Source of the DNA: CAUPWF01 sp964369775 | GTDB lineage: Bacteria; Bacillota; Clostridia; Lachnospirales; Lachnospiraceae | DNA length: 64,000 bases | Reading direction: 5' to 3' | NCBI GenBank assembly: GCA_964369775.1 | Contig: CAYJHQ010000001.1 | Coordinates: 1-64,000, forward strand | Shown here: in pieces, positions 1 through 7,756 of the stretch | Position numbering within the stretch: the stretch's first letter is position 1 | Layout of the letters: each line of letters begins with the position of its first letter | The notes under the pieces: generated by a model | Seen by the model: only the letters and a program-made list of their open reading frames with translations | Databases searched by the model: none | What the model was told of the DNA's origin: nothing | Program-made: the position numbers and the translations under genes

Positions 1-33
1 CAAAATGTATTAGGAGGTACGGGAAATGAGTAA
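1..33 (+). CDS. C-terminal end of upstream gene, possibly rnfG (partial)
   Basis: The frame starting at base 1 reads ten codons to a TAA at 31-33 and overlaps the rnfE start by eight bases. Clostridial rnf operons usually run C-D-G-E-A-B, so the gene just left of the window should be rnfG, the subunit with covalent FMN. Too little is present for a sequence-based identification. A second frame stops at base 15, so even the reading frame is uncertain. Confidence 0.3.
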   Translation, partial: QNVLGGTGNE

Positions 34-691
34 AAGTATGGAGCAGCTATATAGAGGTATTGTAAAGGAAAACCCAACATTTGTTCAGATGCTAGGCTTA
101 TGCCCAACACTTGCAGTAACCACATCTGCAATGAATGGACTTGGAATGGGACTGACTACAACAGTAGTTTTAGTTATGTCAAATCTAATTATTTCAATGC
201 TTAGAAAGCAAATCCCAAATGGAGTCAGAGTGCCAGCGTTTATCGTAGTTATAGCATCCTTTGTTACTATTGTCGAATTTTTGTTAGAAGGTTTTATCCC
301 TAGTCTATACAGTTCACTAGGAATTTACATTCCACTAATCGTAGTAAACTGTATAATATTGGGACGTGCAGAAAGCTTTGCATCAAAAAATCCAGTGATA
401 CCATCTATTTTTGATGGCATCGGGATGGGGTTAGGCTTTACAATTGGATTAACCAGTATAGGAGCGTTTAGAGAAGTTCTTGGAGCAGGAACTATCTTTG
501 ATTTCCAGGTTATGCCATCATCATATGAGCCAATTTCAATCTTTATTCTAGCTCCAGGAGCATTTTTTGTGCTAGCAGGATTAGTAGCGATTCAAAACAA
601 ATGCAAGCTCAAGCAGCCGAGAAAGAATGTTAAAACAGGATGCGGAGGTTCATGTGCCTCTTGCGGTAGTGGATGCGAATCAAATAATTAA
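26..691 (+). CDS. rnfE: Rnf electron transport complex subunit E
   Basis: RnfE is an integral membrane subunit of the Rnf complex (ferredoxin:NAD+ oxidoreductase), which couples this electron transfer to Na+ or H+ export. The 221-residue protein is mostly hydrophobic helices, with the family stretch NPTFVQMLGLCPTLAVT near the N-terminus, as in RnfA. A strong ribosome site (AGGAGG) precedes the ATG. rnfA and rnfB follow at short spacing in the usual clostridial order. The odd part is the C-terminus: after the last helix and a basic linker it ends in four cysteines, C206, C210, C213 and C217 (CX3CX2CX3C), among glycine and serine. This tail looks like a metal or Fe-S site and is not needed for family assignment. 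Confidence 0.95.
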   Translation: MSKSMEQLYRGIVKENPTFVQMLGLCPTLAVTTSAMNGLGMGLTTTVVLVMSNLIISMLRKQIPNGVRVPAFIVVIASFVTIVEFLLEGFIPSLYSSLGIYIPLIVVNCIILGRAESFASKNPVIPSIFDGIGMGLGFTIGLTSIGAFREVLGAGTIFDFQVMPSSYEPISIFILAPGAFFVLAGLVAIQNKCKLKQPRKNVKTGCGGSCASCGSGCESNN

Positions 692-708
692 TTACGGGAG
701 GAAATAAC

Positions 709-1284
709 ATGGAATCATTATTATTAATATCAATTGGTTCAGCTTTGGTAAACAATGTAGTTTTGAGCCAATTTCTTGGGCTATGTCCTTTCGTAGGAGT
801 ATCTAAGAAAGTAAATACAGCAGTAGGAATGGGAGGCGCAGTTATATTTGTCTTAACTTTGTCTTCGTTAGTAACTAGTAGCATTTATCATTTTATCCTA
901 GTTCCACTTGGATTTGAATATTTACAAACAATAGTTTTTATTTTGATTATTGCATCACTTGTTCAATTTGTTGAAATGTTTATGAAGAAGAAAACACCAC
1001 CTCTTTATAAGGCGCTTGGAGTATATTTACCTTTGATTACTACAAACTGCGCAGTGCTCGGTGTGGCAATTAGTAATGTACAAAAAGAGTATAATATTTT
1101 TACAGGGGTAGTAAATGGATTTGCTACAGCAGTTGGTTTTACAATTGCAATTGTGATTTTGGCAGGAATTCGCGAAAAGATTGAATACAATGATGTGCCA
1201 AAATCATGGAGAGGTACACCAATTGTACTAGTGACATCTGGTCTGATGGCAATGGCATTTATAGGATTTGCCGGATTAATATAA
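709..1284 (+). CDS. rnfA: Rnf electron transport complex subunit A
   Basis: RnfA is the membrane subunit homologous to RnfE; the two form an inverted pair in the membrane core of the Rnf complex. The 191-residue product has about six hydrophobic helices and the family signature NNVVLSQFLGLCPFVGVS near the N-terminus, plus the second family region around TTNCAVLG. It starts 17 bases after the rnfE stop behind GGGAGG and is followed after 14 bases by rnfB, so it is translated from the same operon message. Length is normal for the family. No anomaly was seen. Confidence 0.96.
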   Translation: MESLLLISIGSALVNNVVLSQFLGLCPFVGVSKKVNTAVGMGGAVIFVLTLSSLVTSSIYHFILVPLGFEYLQTIVFILIIASLVQFVEMFMKKKTPPLYKALGVYLPLITTNCAVLGVAISNVQKEYNIFTGVVNGFATAVGFTIAIVILAGIREKIEYNDVPKSWRGTPIVLVTSGLMAMAFIGFAGLI

Positions 1285-1298
1285 GGAGGCGTAAAGAT

Positions 1299-2102
1299 AT
1301 GATGAATATTATTTTTCCAGCAATTATTGTCGGTGGCGTTGGAATTATTATTAGCATTTTCTTAAGTAAAGCAGGACAGGTCTTTGCGGTAGAAGTGGAT
1401 GAAAGAGAAGAGCAGATTCTAGAATTGCTACCCGGAAATAACTGTGGTGGGTGCGGATATGCAGGATGTAGTGGCTTTGCAAGTGCGATAGTCGAAGGAA
1501 AAGCACCAGCTAATGGATGTCCTGTTGGAAGTGCGAAGATGTCAGCATCTATAGCAACAATTATGGGAGAGGCTGTTGAAGAAAAAGTACCACAATGTGC
1601 GGCTGTAAAATGTATAGGAAGAACGGGCGTGGCTAAAGATGTGTATGAATATCATGGAGTAAAGGATTGTACCATGATGGAGTTTATGCAAAATAAGGGT
1701 TCGAAAGCTTGTGCGTATGGATGTCTTGGGTTTGGTAGCTGTGCAAACGTATGTCCTTTTGATGCAATTGAAATTGTAGAAGGGGTTGCGAGAATAGATA
1801 AAGATTTATGTAAGGCTTGCGGAAAGTGTTTGAAAATCTGTCCAAGAAACTTAATCGTCTATGTACCCAAAACAAAAGAGACAGATGTTTTCTGTAATTC
1901 CAAAGATAAGGGAAAGACAGTGATGGACAACTGTAAAAGTGGATGTATCGGTTGTAGGCTTTGTGTGAAAGTTTGTGAATCAGATGCAATTACAGTGGTG
2001 GACAACCTTGCACAAATCGATTATACTAAATGTATCAATTGTGGAAAGTGTGTAGAGAAATGTCCAAAAAAAGTAATTCATTCATCAAGTGGAATGTTCT
2101 AA
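1299..2102 (+). CDS. rnfB: Rnf complex ferredoxin-like subunit B
   Basis: RnfB is the Fe-S subunit thought to receive electrons from reduced ferredoxin. The 267-residue protein has one N-terminal membrane helix (about residues 4-23), then the CGGCGYAGC motif of the Fe-S domain, then several CxxCxxCxxxCP-type ferredoxin motifs, among them CKACGKCLKICP and CINCGKCVEKCP near the C-terminus, enough for several [4Fe-4S] clusters. The open frame extends upstream to 1206, but AAGGAGG at 1283-1289 directs initiation at the tandem ATGs 1299/1302, which also gives the family's normal N-terminus. The 3' end overlaps the next gene by 43 bases. Confidence 0.96.
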   Translation: MMNIIFPAIIVGGVGIIISIFLSKAGQVFAVEVDEREEQILELLPGNNCGGCGYAGCSGFASAIVEGKAPANGCPVGSAKMSASIATIMGEAVEEKVPQCAAVKCIGRTGVAKDVYEYHGVKDCTMMEFMQNKGSKACAYGCLGFGSCANVCPFDAIEIVEGVARIDKDLCKACGKCLKICPRNLIVYVPKTKETDVFCNSKDKGKTVMDNCKSGCIGCRLCVKVCESDAITVVDNLAQIDYTKCINCGKCVEKCPKKVIHSSSGMF

Positions 2103-2521
2103 TAGAAGATGTAAAGAATAGTTATGTTGCGATTATAGTAATTGCTATAGTTTATGTAATTTTATCACATTCGTTTGGAAATGTGTGCAGCTCTGTGTTG
2201 TTGTTCGGTATGCCTTGTCCTTTGTGTGGACTTACAAGAGCTGGCATTGCATTATTACGATTTAGATTCGTAGATGCGTGGGTATCAAACCCTGCGATAT
2301 ATCCAATCGTAATTTTGATATTAATTAACTGTATATACCGCTATATATTAAATCGCAAGTTTCGTTTTAATAGAATCTACATAATTGTGCTAGCAGTAGC
2401 TATGGTGGGATATTACGCATATCGCATGGTGATGTTTTTTCCCCACACAGAGCCAATGGTCTATGAATCACAAAATATGCTTAGATATAGCTTAGATTTG
2501 ATTAATCTCTTCAAAAACTAA
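2060..2521 (+). CDS. DUF2752 family membrane protein
   Basis: This small membrane protein (153 residues, about three helices) carries the DUF2752 signature MPCPLCGLTRA, a CxxCGxTRA motif that follows the first helix. The family has no established function. The first start that gives a sensible protein is the ATG at 2060, inside the end of rnfB in another frame, so the genes overlap by 43 bases and are probably translationally coupled. The ribosome site (TAGAGAA) is weak. Its position at the end of the rnf operon suggests co-expression with Rnf, but a functional link is inference only. Confidence 0.8.
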   Translation: MSKKSNSFIKWNVLIEDVKNSYVAIIVIAIVYVILSHSFGNVCSSVLLFGMPCPLCGLTRAGIALLRFRFVDAWVSNPAIYPIVILILINCIYRYILNRKFRFNRIYIIVLAVAMVGYYAYRMVMFFPHTEPMVYESQNMLRYSLDLINLFKN

Positions 2522-2528
2522 TTATTAT

Positions 2529-2557
2529 TTGCATTCATTATCTATTGATGATATTAT
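2529..2557 (+). promoter_or_regulatory. Putative sigma-A promoter of the 2596 gene
   Basis: TTGCAT (2529-2534) and TATTAT (2552-2557) are separated by 17 bases and lie between the DUF2752 stop and the next gene. The predicted transcript start is near 2564. Confidence 0.55.
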
Positions 2558-2595
2558 AGGAGTGAAATAATGTTTAGTAAAGGATAGGTGAAAAA

Positions 2596-3060
2596 ATGGA
2601 CGAAAAAGAATTTGGAACAAATGTTGATAATACGTTAAACAACGATGCAAGTGGAGAAACTGAAGTATTATCCACTTATAAGGAGCCTACTTATCAGGAG
2701 CAACCAACAAATAATCAGCAAACAGAACAACAAGCTAATTACCAGCAAACTTACACAAATTATAGCTATACTCCACAAGGAGTACAGAATACTCCAGAGG
2801 AAGATGAGACTCCTCTAACACTAGGAAACTATATTGTGCTTTTCTTAATCTATATGATTCCTTGCTGTGTAGGAGTTGGATTTTATATTTATTGGTCATT
2901 TGCTAAAGGAGTTAATGTCAACAAGCGTAACTTCTGTAGAGCGTATTTGATTATTACATTAGCATCACTTGTTATTGGATTTATCGTTTACTTTGCTGCG
3001 TTTGCAAGCATAATGAGCGGTATTATGAATAGTGGTATGTACTATGACTTGTACTATTAA
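2596..3060 (+). CDS. Hypothetical membrane protein with Gln/Asn-rich N-terminus
   Basis: I recognise no named domain in this 154-residue protein. The first ~75 residues are hydrophilic and rich in Gln, Asn, Thr and Glu (QEQPTNNQQTEQQANYQQ type), so probably disordered and cytoplasmic. Two membrane helices follow (about 80-102 and 116-140), joined by a basic loop containing NVNKRNFCRAYL. Proteins with this layout occur in Lachnospiraceae as small envelope proteins of unknown role; that is general recollection, not a search. It has its own promoter and terminator, so it is monocistronic. Confidence 0.75.
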   Translation: MDEKEFGTNVDNTLNNDASGETEVLSTYKEPTYQEQPTNNQQTEQQANYQQTYTNYSYTPQGVQNTPEEDETPLTLGNYIVLFLIYMIPCCVGVGFYIYWSFAKGVNVNKRNFCRAYLIITLASLVIGFIVYFAAFASIMSGIMNSGMYYDLYY

Positions 3061-3076
3061 GAATTAGTTGATTATC

Positions 3077-3112
3077 AAAAAACGGGAGGCGGTTTTCGCT
3101 TACCGTTTTTTT
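3077..3112 (+). terminator. Rho-independent terminator after the 2596 gene
   Basis: AAAAAACGG (3077-3085) pairs with CCGTTTTTT (3103-3111), with an inner AGGCG/CGCTT stem. The hairpin ends in a run of seven T residues. Confidence 0.85.
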
Positions 3113-3147
3113 ATGTCAAAATGAATAATGAGGACTCGAACATTTGG

Positions 3148-3176
3148 TTGCGTTTTCGTTTTTGCTATGCTAAAAT
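3148..3176 (+). promoter_or_regulatory. Putative sigma-A promoter of ruvAB
   Basis: TTGCGT (3148-3153), a 17-base spacer and TAAAAT (3171-3176) lie 33 bases before the ruvA ATG. No clear LexA box of the GAAC-N4-GTTC type is visible here, so SOS control of ruvAB is not evident from this region. Confidence 0.6.
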
Positions 3177-3208
3177 AGTGCAGAGATATAGACTGAAAGA
3201 GGTTAAGT

Positions 3209-3820
3209 ATGATTTCATATGTAAATGGAAAATTAATGTATATAGAGTCGGATAAGGTAGTCGTAGATGTAAATGGCATTGGGTATGGAGTTTTTGTTCC
3301 GGCAAAGATGCTTCAAGCGTTACCGAAATTTGGTGAGGAAGTAAAACTTTTTACATATCTAAATGTAAAAGAGGATGCAATGCAACTCTTCGGATTTTTT
3401 TCGAAAGAAGATTTAGATATATTTAAGTTGGTAATCGGCGTAAATGGAATCGGTCCAAAAGGAGGATTAAATATCCTGTCTACGCTTAGTCCAGATGAAC
3501 TTCGTTTTGCAGTATTATCTGATGATGCAAAGACAATTGCAACAACTCCTGGGATTGGAAAGAAAACAGCGGAAAAGCTTATTATTGAACTGAAGGATAA
3601 GATGGAGATTAAGGACACTATTGATTATATTTCCAAATCAGTTACAGACAGCAAAGAAGAGACGGGGGATAGAAAGATCCAAACAGAGGCAATTCAAGCC
3701 TTGGTTGCACTTGGGTATGAACAGTCCACAAGTTTAAAAGTTGTTAGAAAAGTGATTGCTGAAGGAGATTCGCTAACAGTAGAATCATTAATTAAATTAG
3801 CGTTAAAAAATATGATATAA
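3209..3820 (+). CDS. ruvA: Holliday junction DNA helicase subunit RuvA
   Basis: RuvA binds four-way DNA junctions and loads the RuvB motor for branch migration during recombinational repair. The 203-residue length is normal. The N-terminal OB-fold (VDVNGIGYGVFVP) is followed by two helix-hairpin-helix units (GVNGIGPKGGLNIL and TPGIGKKTAEKLIIELK) and, after an acidic linker, the C-terminal RuvB-contacting domain (QALVALGY). The gene starts behind GAAAGAGG and is followed after 18 bases by ruvB, the standard bacterial pair. Confidence 0.96.
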   Translation: MISYVNGKLMYIESDKVVVDVNGIGYGVFVPAKMLQALPKFGEEVKLFTYLNVKEDAMQLFGFFSKEDLDIFKLVIGVNGIGPKGGLNILSTLSPDELRFAVLSDDAKTIATTPGIGKKTAEKLIIELKDKMEIKDTIDYISKSVTDSKEETGDRKIQTEAIQALVALGYEQSTSLKVVRKVIAEGDSLTVESLIKLALKNMI

Positions 3821-3838
3821 AGAATAGAGAAATATATT

Positions 3839-4849
3839 ATGAAAAAAAGGATAATTACAACAGAGAGCTTATTGGAGGATGTTAAGGTAGAAAACCATCT
3901 AAGGCCACAGTTGTTGGATGAATATATTGGGCAAGAAAAGGCAAAGAATACTTTGCGCGTATTTATCACCGCAGCAAAAGTTCGTGAAGAAGCATTGGAT
4001 CATGTATTGTTTTATGGACCCCCAGGACTTGGAAAGACTACTTTAGCGGGAATTATTGCGAATGAAATGGGTGCCAATCTAAAAGTGACTTCGGGGCCGG
4101 CAATTGAAAAACCAGGTGAAATTGCAGCAATCCTAAATAATCTACAAGAGGGAGATGTGTTATTTGTTGATGAGATTCATCGTCTTAACAGGCAAGTGGA
4201 AGAGGTACTGTATCCTGCAATGGAAGATTATGCAATAGATATCATGATAGGAAAAGGTGCTAGTGCAAGGTCTATAAGACTAGATCTTCCGAAGTTTACA
4301 TTAGTTGGAGCGACGACCAGAGCAGGAATGTTAACAGCACCTCTTAGAGATCGTTTTGGCGTTGTACATCACTTGGAATTTTATACAGATGAAGAATTAC
4401 AGACGATTATAACGCGTTCTGCTAGTGTTCTAGATGTAGGAATTGACGAAGATGGCGCTTATGAATTGGCAAAGAGATCGCGAGGGACTCCTCGACTTGC
4501 AAATAGATTATTAAAAAGAGTTAGAGATTTTGCACAGGTACAATACGATGGTGTAATCACAAAAGAAGTGGCAAAAGTTGCCTTGGAAGAATTAGATGTA
4601 GATCCTAAAGGATTGGATTATGTTGACCGTAACATCTTGGAGACTATGATTCTAAAGTTTCAAGGTGGACCGGTGGGATTAGATACATTAGCTGCTTCAA
4701 TTGGTGAGGATGCAGGGACTATCGAGGATGTGTACGAACCGTATTTGTTAAAGAATGGCTTTATTCAAAGAACCAGCAGAGGAAGAGTAGCTACTCCTTT
4801 AGCATATGAACATCTAAATGTTTCAATCGAAAAAGAGAGAACTGAATAA
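3839..4849 (+). CDS. ruvB: Holliday junction DNA helicase RuvB
   Basis: RuvB is the AAA+ ring ATPase that drives branch migration with RuvA. The 336-residue protein shows the N-terminal family stretch LRPQLLDEYIGQEKAK, the Walker A motif GPPGLGKTT, Walker B FVDEIHRL, the GATTRAGML sensor region, the arginine-finger region APLRDRFG, and a C-terminal winged-helix domain. The ribosome site before the ATG is weak (AGAGA), consistent with coupling to ruvA. The resolvase RuvC is absent, as expected in Firmicutes, which use RecU (encoded at 26370). Confidence 0.97.
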   Translation: MKKRIITTESLLEDVKVENHLRPQLLDEYIGQEKAKNTLRVFITAAKVREEALDHVLFYGPPGLGKTTLAGIIANEMGANLKVTSGPAIEKPGEIAAILNNLQEGDVLFVDEIHRLNRQVEEVLYPAMEDYAIDIMIGKGASARSIRLDLPKFTLVGATTRAGMLTAPLRDRFGVVHHLEFYTDEELQTIITRSASVLDVGIDEDGAYELAKRSRGTPRLANRLLKRVRDFAQVQYDGVITKEVAKVALEELDVDPKGLDYVDRNILETMILKFQGGPVGLDTLAASIGEDAGTIEDVYEPYLLKNGFIQRTSRGRVATPLAYEHLNVSIEKERTE

Positions 4850-4854
4850 AACAG

Positions 4855-4882
4855 TTGTTTTATTTCGGGAATGTATTATAAT
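4855..4882 (+). promoter_or_regulatory. Putative sigma-A promoter of zapA
   Basis: TTGTTT (4855-4860), a 16-base spacer and a consensus TATAAT (4877-4882) lie just after ruvB. A small AT-rich inverted repeat overlaps the -35 box; it has no T run and is not a convincing terminator. Confidence 0.6.
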
Positions 4883-4915
4883 ATTATATAGGAATTAACG
4901 TTTAAGGAGGAAACC

Positions 4916-5326
4916 ATGGCTACGGGAAAAAGTTACACAGAAGTATTGATTGGTGGAAAAGTAATAACGCTTGCCGGGTACGAAGGGGAAGAGTACTTAC
5001 AGAAAGTTGCTACATATCTAAATCATAAATTGACAGAATGTCGCAATAGCGAAGGATATTGCCGTCAAAACGCAGATATGCAAAACATTTTATTGGCTCT
5101 AAACATAGCAGATGATTATTTCAAGGCAAAGAAACAAGGTGATGCACTAGAGAGAGATATTGAATTAAAAGATAAAGAGATGTATGAGATAAAGCATGAT
5201 TTAATTTCGATTCAGATTAAACTTGAAAATGCTGAAAAGATGATTGAGAACTTAAGAGAACAAAACAATGATCTGCAAAAGGAACAAGTAAAATTAGAAA
5301 CTGAAATCAAAACTCAAAAGCGATAG
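4916..5326 (+). CDS. zapA: Cell division protein ZapA
   Basis: ZapA binds FtsZ and stabilises the Z-ring at midcell. The N-terminal globular part (residues 5-60) has the family pattern EVLIGGKVITLAGYEGEEYLQKVA; the remainder (about 70-136) is a long charged coiled coil rich in Glu, Lys and Gln, as in other ZapA proteins. At 136 residues it is longer than the roughly 85-110 usual for the family, through extension of the coil. It has an excellent ribosome site (AAGGAGG) and is bounded by its own promoter and terminator. Confidence 0.88.
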   Translation: MATGKSYTEVLIGGKVITLAGYEGEEYLQKVATYLNHKLTECRNSEGYCRQNADMQNILLALNIADDYFKAKKQGDALERDIELKDKEMYEIKHDLISIQIKLENAEKMIENLREQNNDLQKEQVKLETEIKTQKR

Positions 5327-5348
5327 GCTGTCATATGACAGCTTTTTT
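5327..5348 (+). terminator. Rho-independent terminator after zapA
   Basis: The self-complementary GCTGTCATATGACAGC (5327-5342) is followed directly by six T residues. It begins right after the zapA stop codon. Confidence 0.9.
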
Positions 5349-5372
5349 GCTTACTAAAAAGGAAGATAGGTT

Positions 5373-7748
5373 ATGTTAATTGAAGTATTATCGCCAGCTG
5401 GTTCATTCGAGAATTTAGTGGCAGCAATTAAAGCAGGCGCTGACGCTGTATATGTTGGTGGAAAAAAATATAGTGCAAGGGCAAATGCATCAAATTTTTC
5501 ACAAGAGGAATTATTGGATGCTATTGAATACGTTCATTTATATAATAAACGTATTTATTTAACGATAAACACCCTGTTTAAAGAGTCTGAAATGAATCAG
5601 GCATTATATGATTATCTAAAACCTTTGTATGAAAGAGGACTTGACGCAGTAATTGTTCAAGATTTAGGAACCTTTCAATTCGTGAAGAGGCATTTTCCAG
5701 ATTTATCAATCCATGCCAGTACGCAGATGACGATTACTGGAGCGGAGGGTGCTAAATTTCTTGAATATTTAGGTGCTGATCGAGTGGTTACAGCAAGAGA
5801 ACTCTCACTAAAAGAAATTAACCATATCTCTGAGCAAACAGAGATAGAAATTGAAAGCTTTGTCCATGGCGCTTTATGTTATTGCTATTCAGGACAATGC
5901 TTATACAGCAGTATGATTGGAGACCGAAGCGGTAATAGGGGACATTGTGCACAACCTTGTAGGTTGCCTTACGAGTATGCAAAAGAGGGATTGGGCAAAA
6001 AAAACACGAGCTATTTTATGAGCCTTAAAGATATATGCACACTTGACATCCTTCCGGATATTGTAGAAGCAGGCGTTACCTCTTTGAAGATTGAAGGAAG
6101 AATGAAAAAGAAGGAGTATGTGTACTTAGTTACAGCAATGTATCGGAAATATCTTGATTTGTACCTAGAAAAAGGCAGAGACTATTATAAGGTTGAGCAA
6201 GAAGATGTTGATATGTTAAGAGATATCTTTAACAGAGGTGATTTTCACGAAGGGTATTATAGAACGAACAACGGGAAAGAGATGATTACATTCAACAAAC
6301 CTAGTCATGCTGGTGTTCCTGTTATAAAAGTTTTAAAACAAGAGGGTAATAAAGTTACAGGAGAAGTGCTAAAGGAGATTAATAAGGGTGACGTTGTTGA
6401 AATCCAACGAGATGGAGATGATTATACCCTTGGAAAAGAGTACCGAGAAAAAGAACTGCTCACTTTGAATTTACGAAAAGGTGTGTGTTTAAGGAACGGA
6501 AGTATTCTTCGTCGCACGAGAAATAACTTTTTGATTGATAGTATTGAAAGTAAGTATATGGATAAAATCCAGCGCGGTATTCGCATGAAGGCAGTACTTC
6601 AAAAAGGAGAGCAAGCTTACTTAGAATTGCAATGTGGGGATGATATGATTTATATAAAAGGGGAGCAGCTAGAAAAATCTATTAATTCACCAGCTAAGAG
6701 AGAGAATGTCGAGAAACAATTAAAAAAAACAGGGGATACTCCCTTTTTCGTGGAAACCCTTGAGATTGAGATGGATGAAGATATTTTTATCTTAAATAAG
6801 CATTTAAATGAGTTGAGACGAAAAGGTATTTCCGCTCTTAAAAGTTTTATTGTATCAAAGTTCGAGAGAAAAAATACAAATGAATTCCATCCATTTAAGG
6901 ATAAACTGCAGAAAAGCGAGATGTACGAATTATCAGCTTATGTGGAAACACTAGACCAACTAAAACACATTTCGTCAGAGAGTATTTTTGAGGTAATCTA
7001 TATAGATGGGCATATGTTAGATAAAGAACTATGTAAGGCTAACGTGCTACGCGTTTTAGAAAAGATAGATAAAAGAAAGGTAAAGATATTTTACGTGATG
7101 CCCTATATCGTTCGCTATGAAAATGTTGAGATGATTCTAGAAGAGTTGAAAGAGATTATATGTAAGCATTTTGATGGAATCATGATTCGAAACATAGAAA
7201 GTTTTGAAATTTTGGGAAGAATAGGGTATGATAAAAGGGTTATTACAGATTCTAATATCTATATCTTTAACAACGAAAGTAGTAATTTCTGGTCAGATTA
7301 CGGAATTTACAGACAGACCTTGCCATATGAATTGACAAGAAAAGAAATACAAAAGTTAAACCCTCAAAATAAGATTTTAAATATATACGGAAATGTGCCG
7401 ACAATGGTTTCTGCACAATGCCTGAAAAAGACTTCGGGAGTTTGTGATAAAAAAAGTGAGACCCTTGTCTTAAATGATAGATTAGGGCATACGATAACTA
7501 TGAAAAACTATTGTAGATATTGTTACAATGTGGTACATAGTTGTAATCCTATCTCTCTTACAGATCAAGCAGACGAAGTATTGAAGCTTGGTGTAAGTGA
7601 GTATCGTTGTAATTTCACAACTGAAAAGAATGAAGAAATAAATTCAGTTATATCGGAAATAAAAGGATTGTTTCAATTTCAAGAAAACAAAACAAGCAAC
7701 AGTAACGAAGTAAAAAATAAGGGTCATTTTTATAGCGGAGTAAGGTAG
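5373..7748 (+). CDS. Peptidase U32-family protein with DUF3656 (RlhA/TrhP-like RNA hydroxylation)
   Basis: U32 proteins were named as collagenases, but studied members (RlhA and TrhP/YegQ) support hydroxylation of 23S rRNA or tRNA and need Fe-S-type cysteines. This 791-residue protein begins with the family N-terminus EVLSPAGSFENLVAAIKAGADAVYVGG and has the U32 signature ESFVHGALCYCYSGQCLYSS at about residues 165-184, followed by GNRGHCAQPCRLPY. Further Cys (CRYCYNVVHSCNP) lie near the C-terminus, and the second half fits the DUF3656 extension of RlhA. It starts behind AAGGAAGA after the zapA terminator and is followed after eight bases by an FtsW/RodA gene. Which RNA it acts on cannot be read from the sequence. 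Confidence 0.85.
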   Translation: MLIEVLSPAGSFENLVAAIKAGADAVYVGGKKYSARANASNFSQEELLDAIEYVHLYNKRIYLTINTLFKESEMNQALYDYLKPLYERGLDAVIVQDLGTFQFVKRHFPDLSIHASTQMTITGAEGAKFLEYLGADRVVTARELSLKEINHISEQTEIEIESFVHGALCYCYSGQCLYSSMIGDRSGNRGHCAQPCRLPYEYAKEGLGKKNTSYFMSLKDICTLDILPDIVEAGVTSLKIEGRMKKKEYVYLVTAMYRKYLDLYLEKGRDYYKVEQEDVDMLRDIFNRGDFHEGYYRTNNGKEMITFNKPSHAGVPVIKVLKQEGNKVTGEVLKEINKGDVVEIQRDGDDYTLGKEYREKELLTLNLRKGVCLRNGSILRRTRNNFLIDSIESKYMDKIQRGIRMKAVLQKGEQAYLELQCGDDMIYIKGEQLEKSINSPAKRENVEKQLKKTGDTPFFVETLEIEMDEDIFILNKHLNELRRKGISALKSFIVSKFERKNTNEFHPFKDKLQKSEMYELSAYVETLDQLKHISSESIFEVIYIDGHMLDKELCKANVLRVLEKIDKRKVKIFYVMPYIVRYENVEMILEELKEIICKHFDGIMIRNIESFEILGRIGYDKRVITDSNIYIFNNESSNFWSDYGIYRQTLPYELTRKEIQKLNPQNKILNIYGNVPTMVSAQCLKKTSGVCDKKSETLVLNDRLGHTITMKNYCRYCYNVVHSCNPISLTDQADEVLKLGVSEYRCNFTTEKNEEINSVISEIKGLFQFQENKTSNSNEVKNKGHFYSGVR

Positions 7749-7756
7749 GTGGAAAT

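Noticed and set aside
2570..2587. Five-codon reading frame (MFSKG) with AGGAG just before it, between the DUF2752 gene and the 2596 gene
   Set aside because: The predicted transcript start lies near 2564, so the apparent ribosome site would not be in the message; too short to support.
4846..4865. AT-rich inverted repeat AATAAAAC/GTTTTATT after ruvB as a terminator
   Set aside because: No T run follows and the arms are only A-T rich; it overlaps the zapA -35 box, and a chance match is likely.
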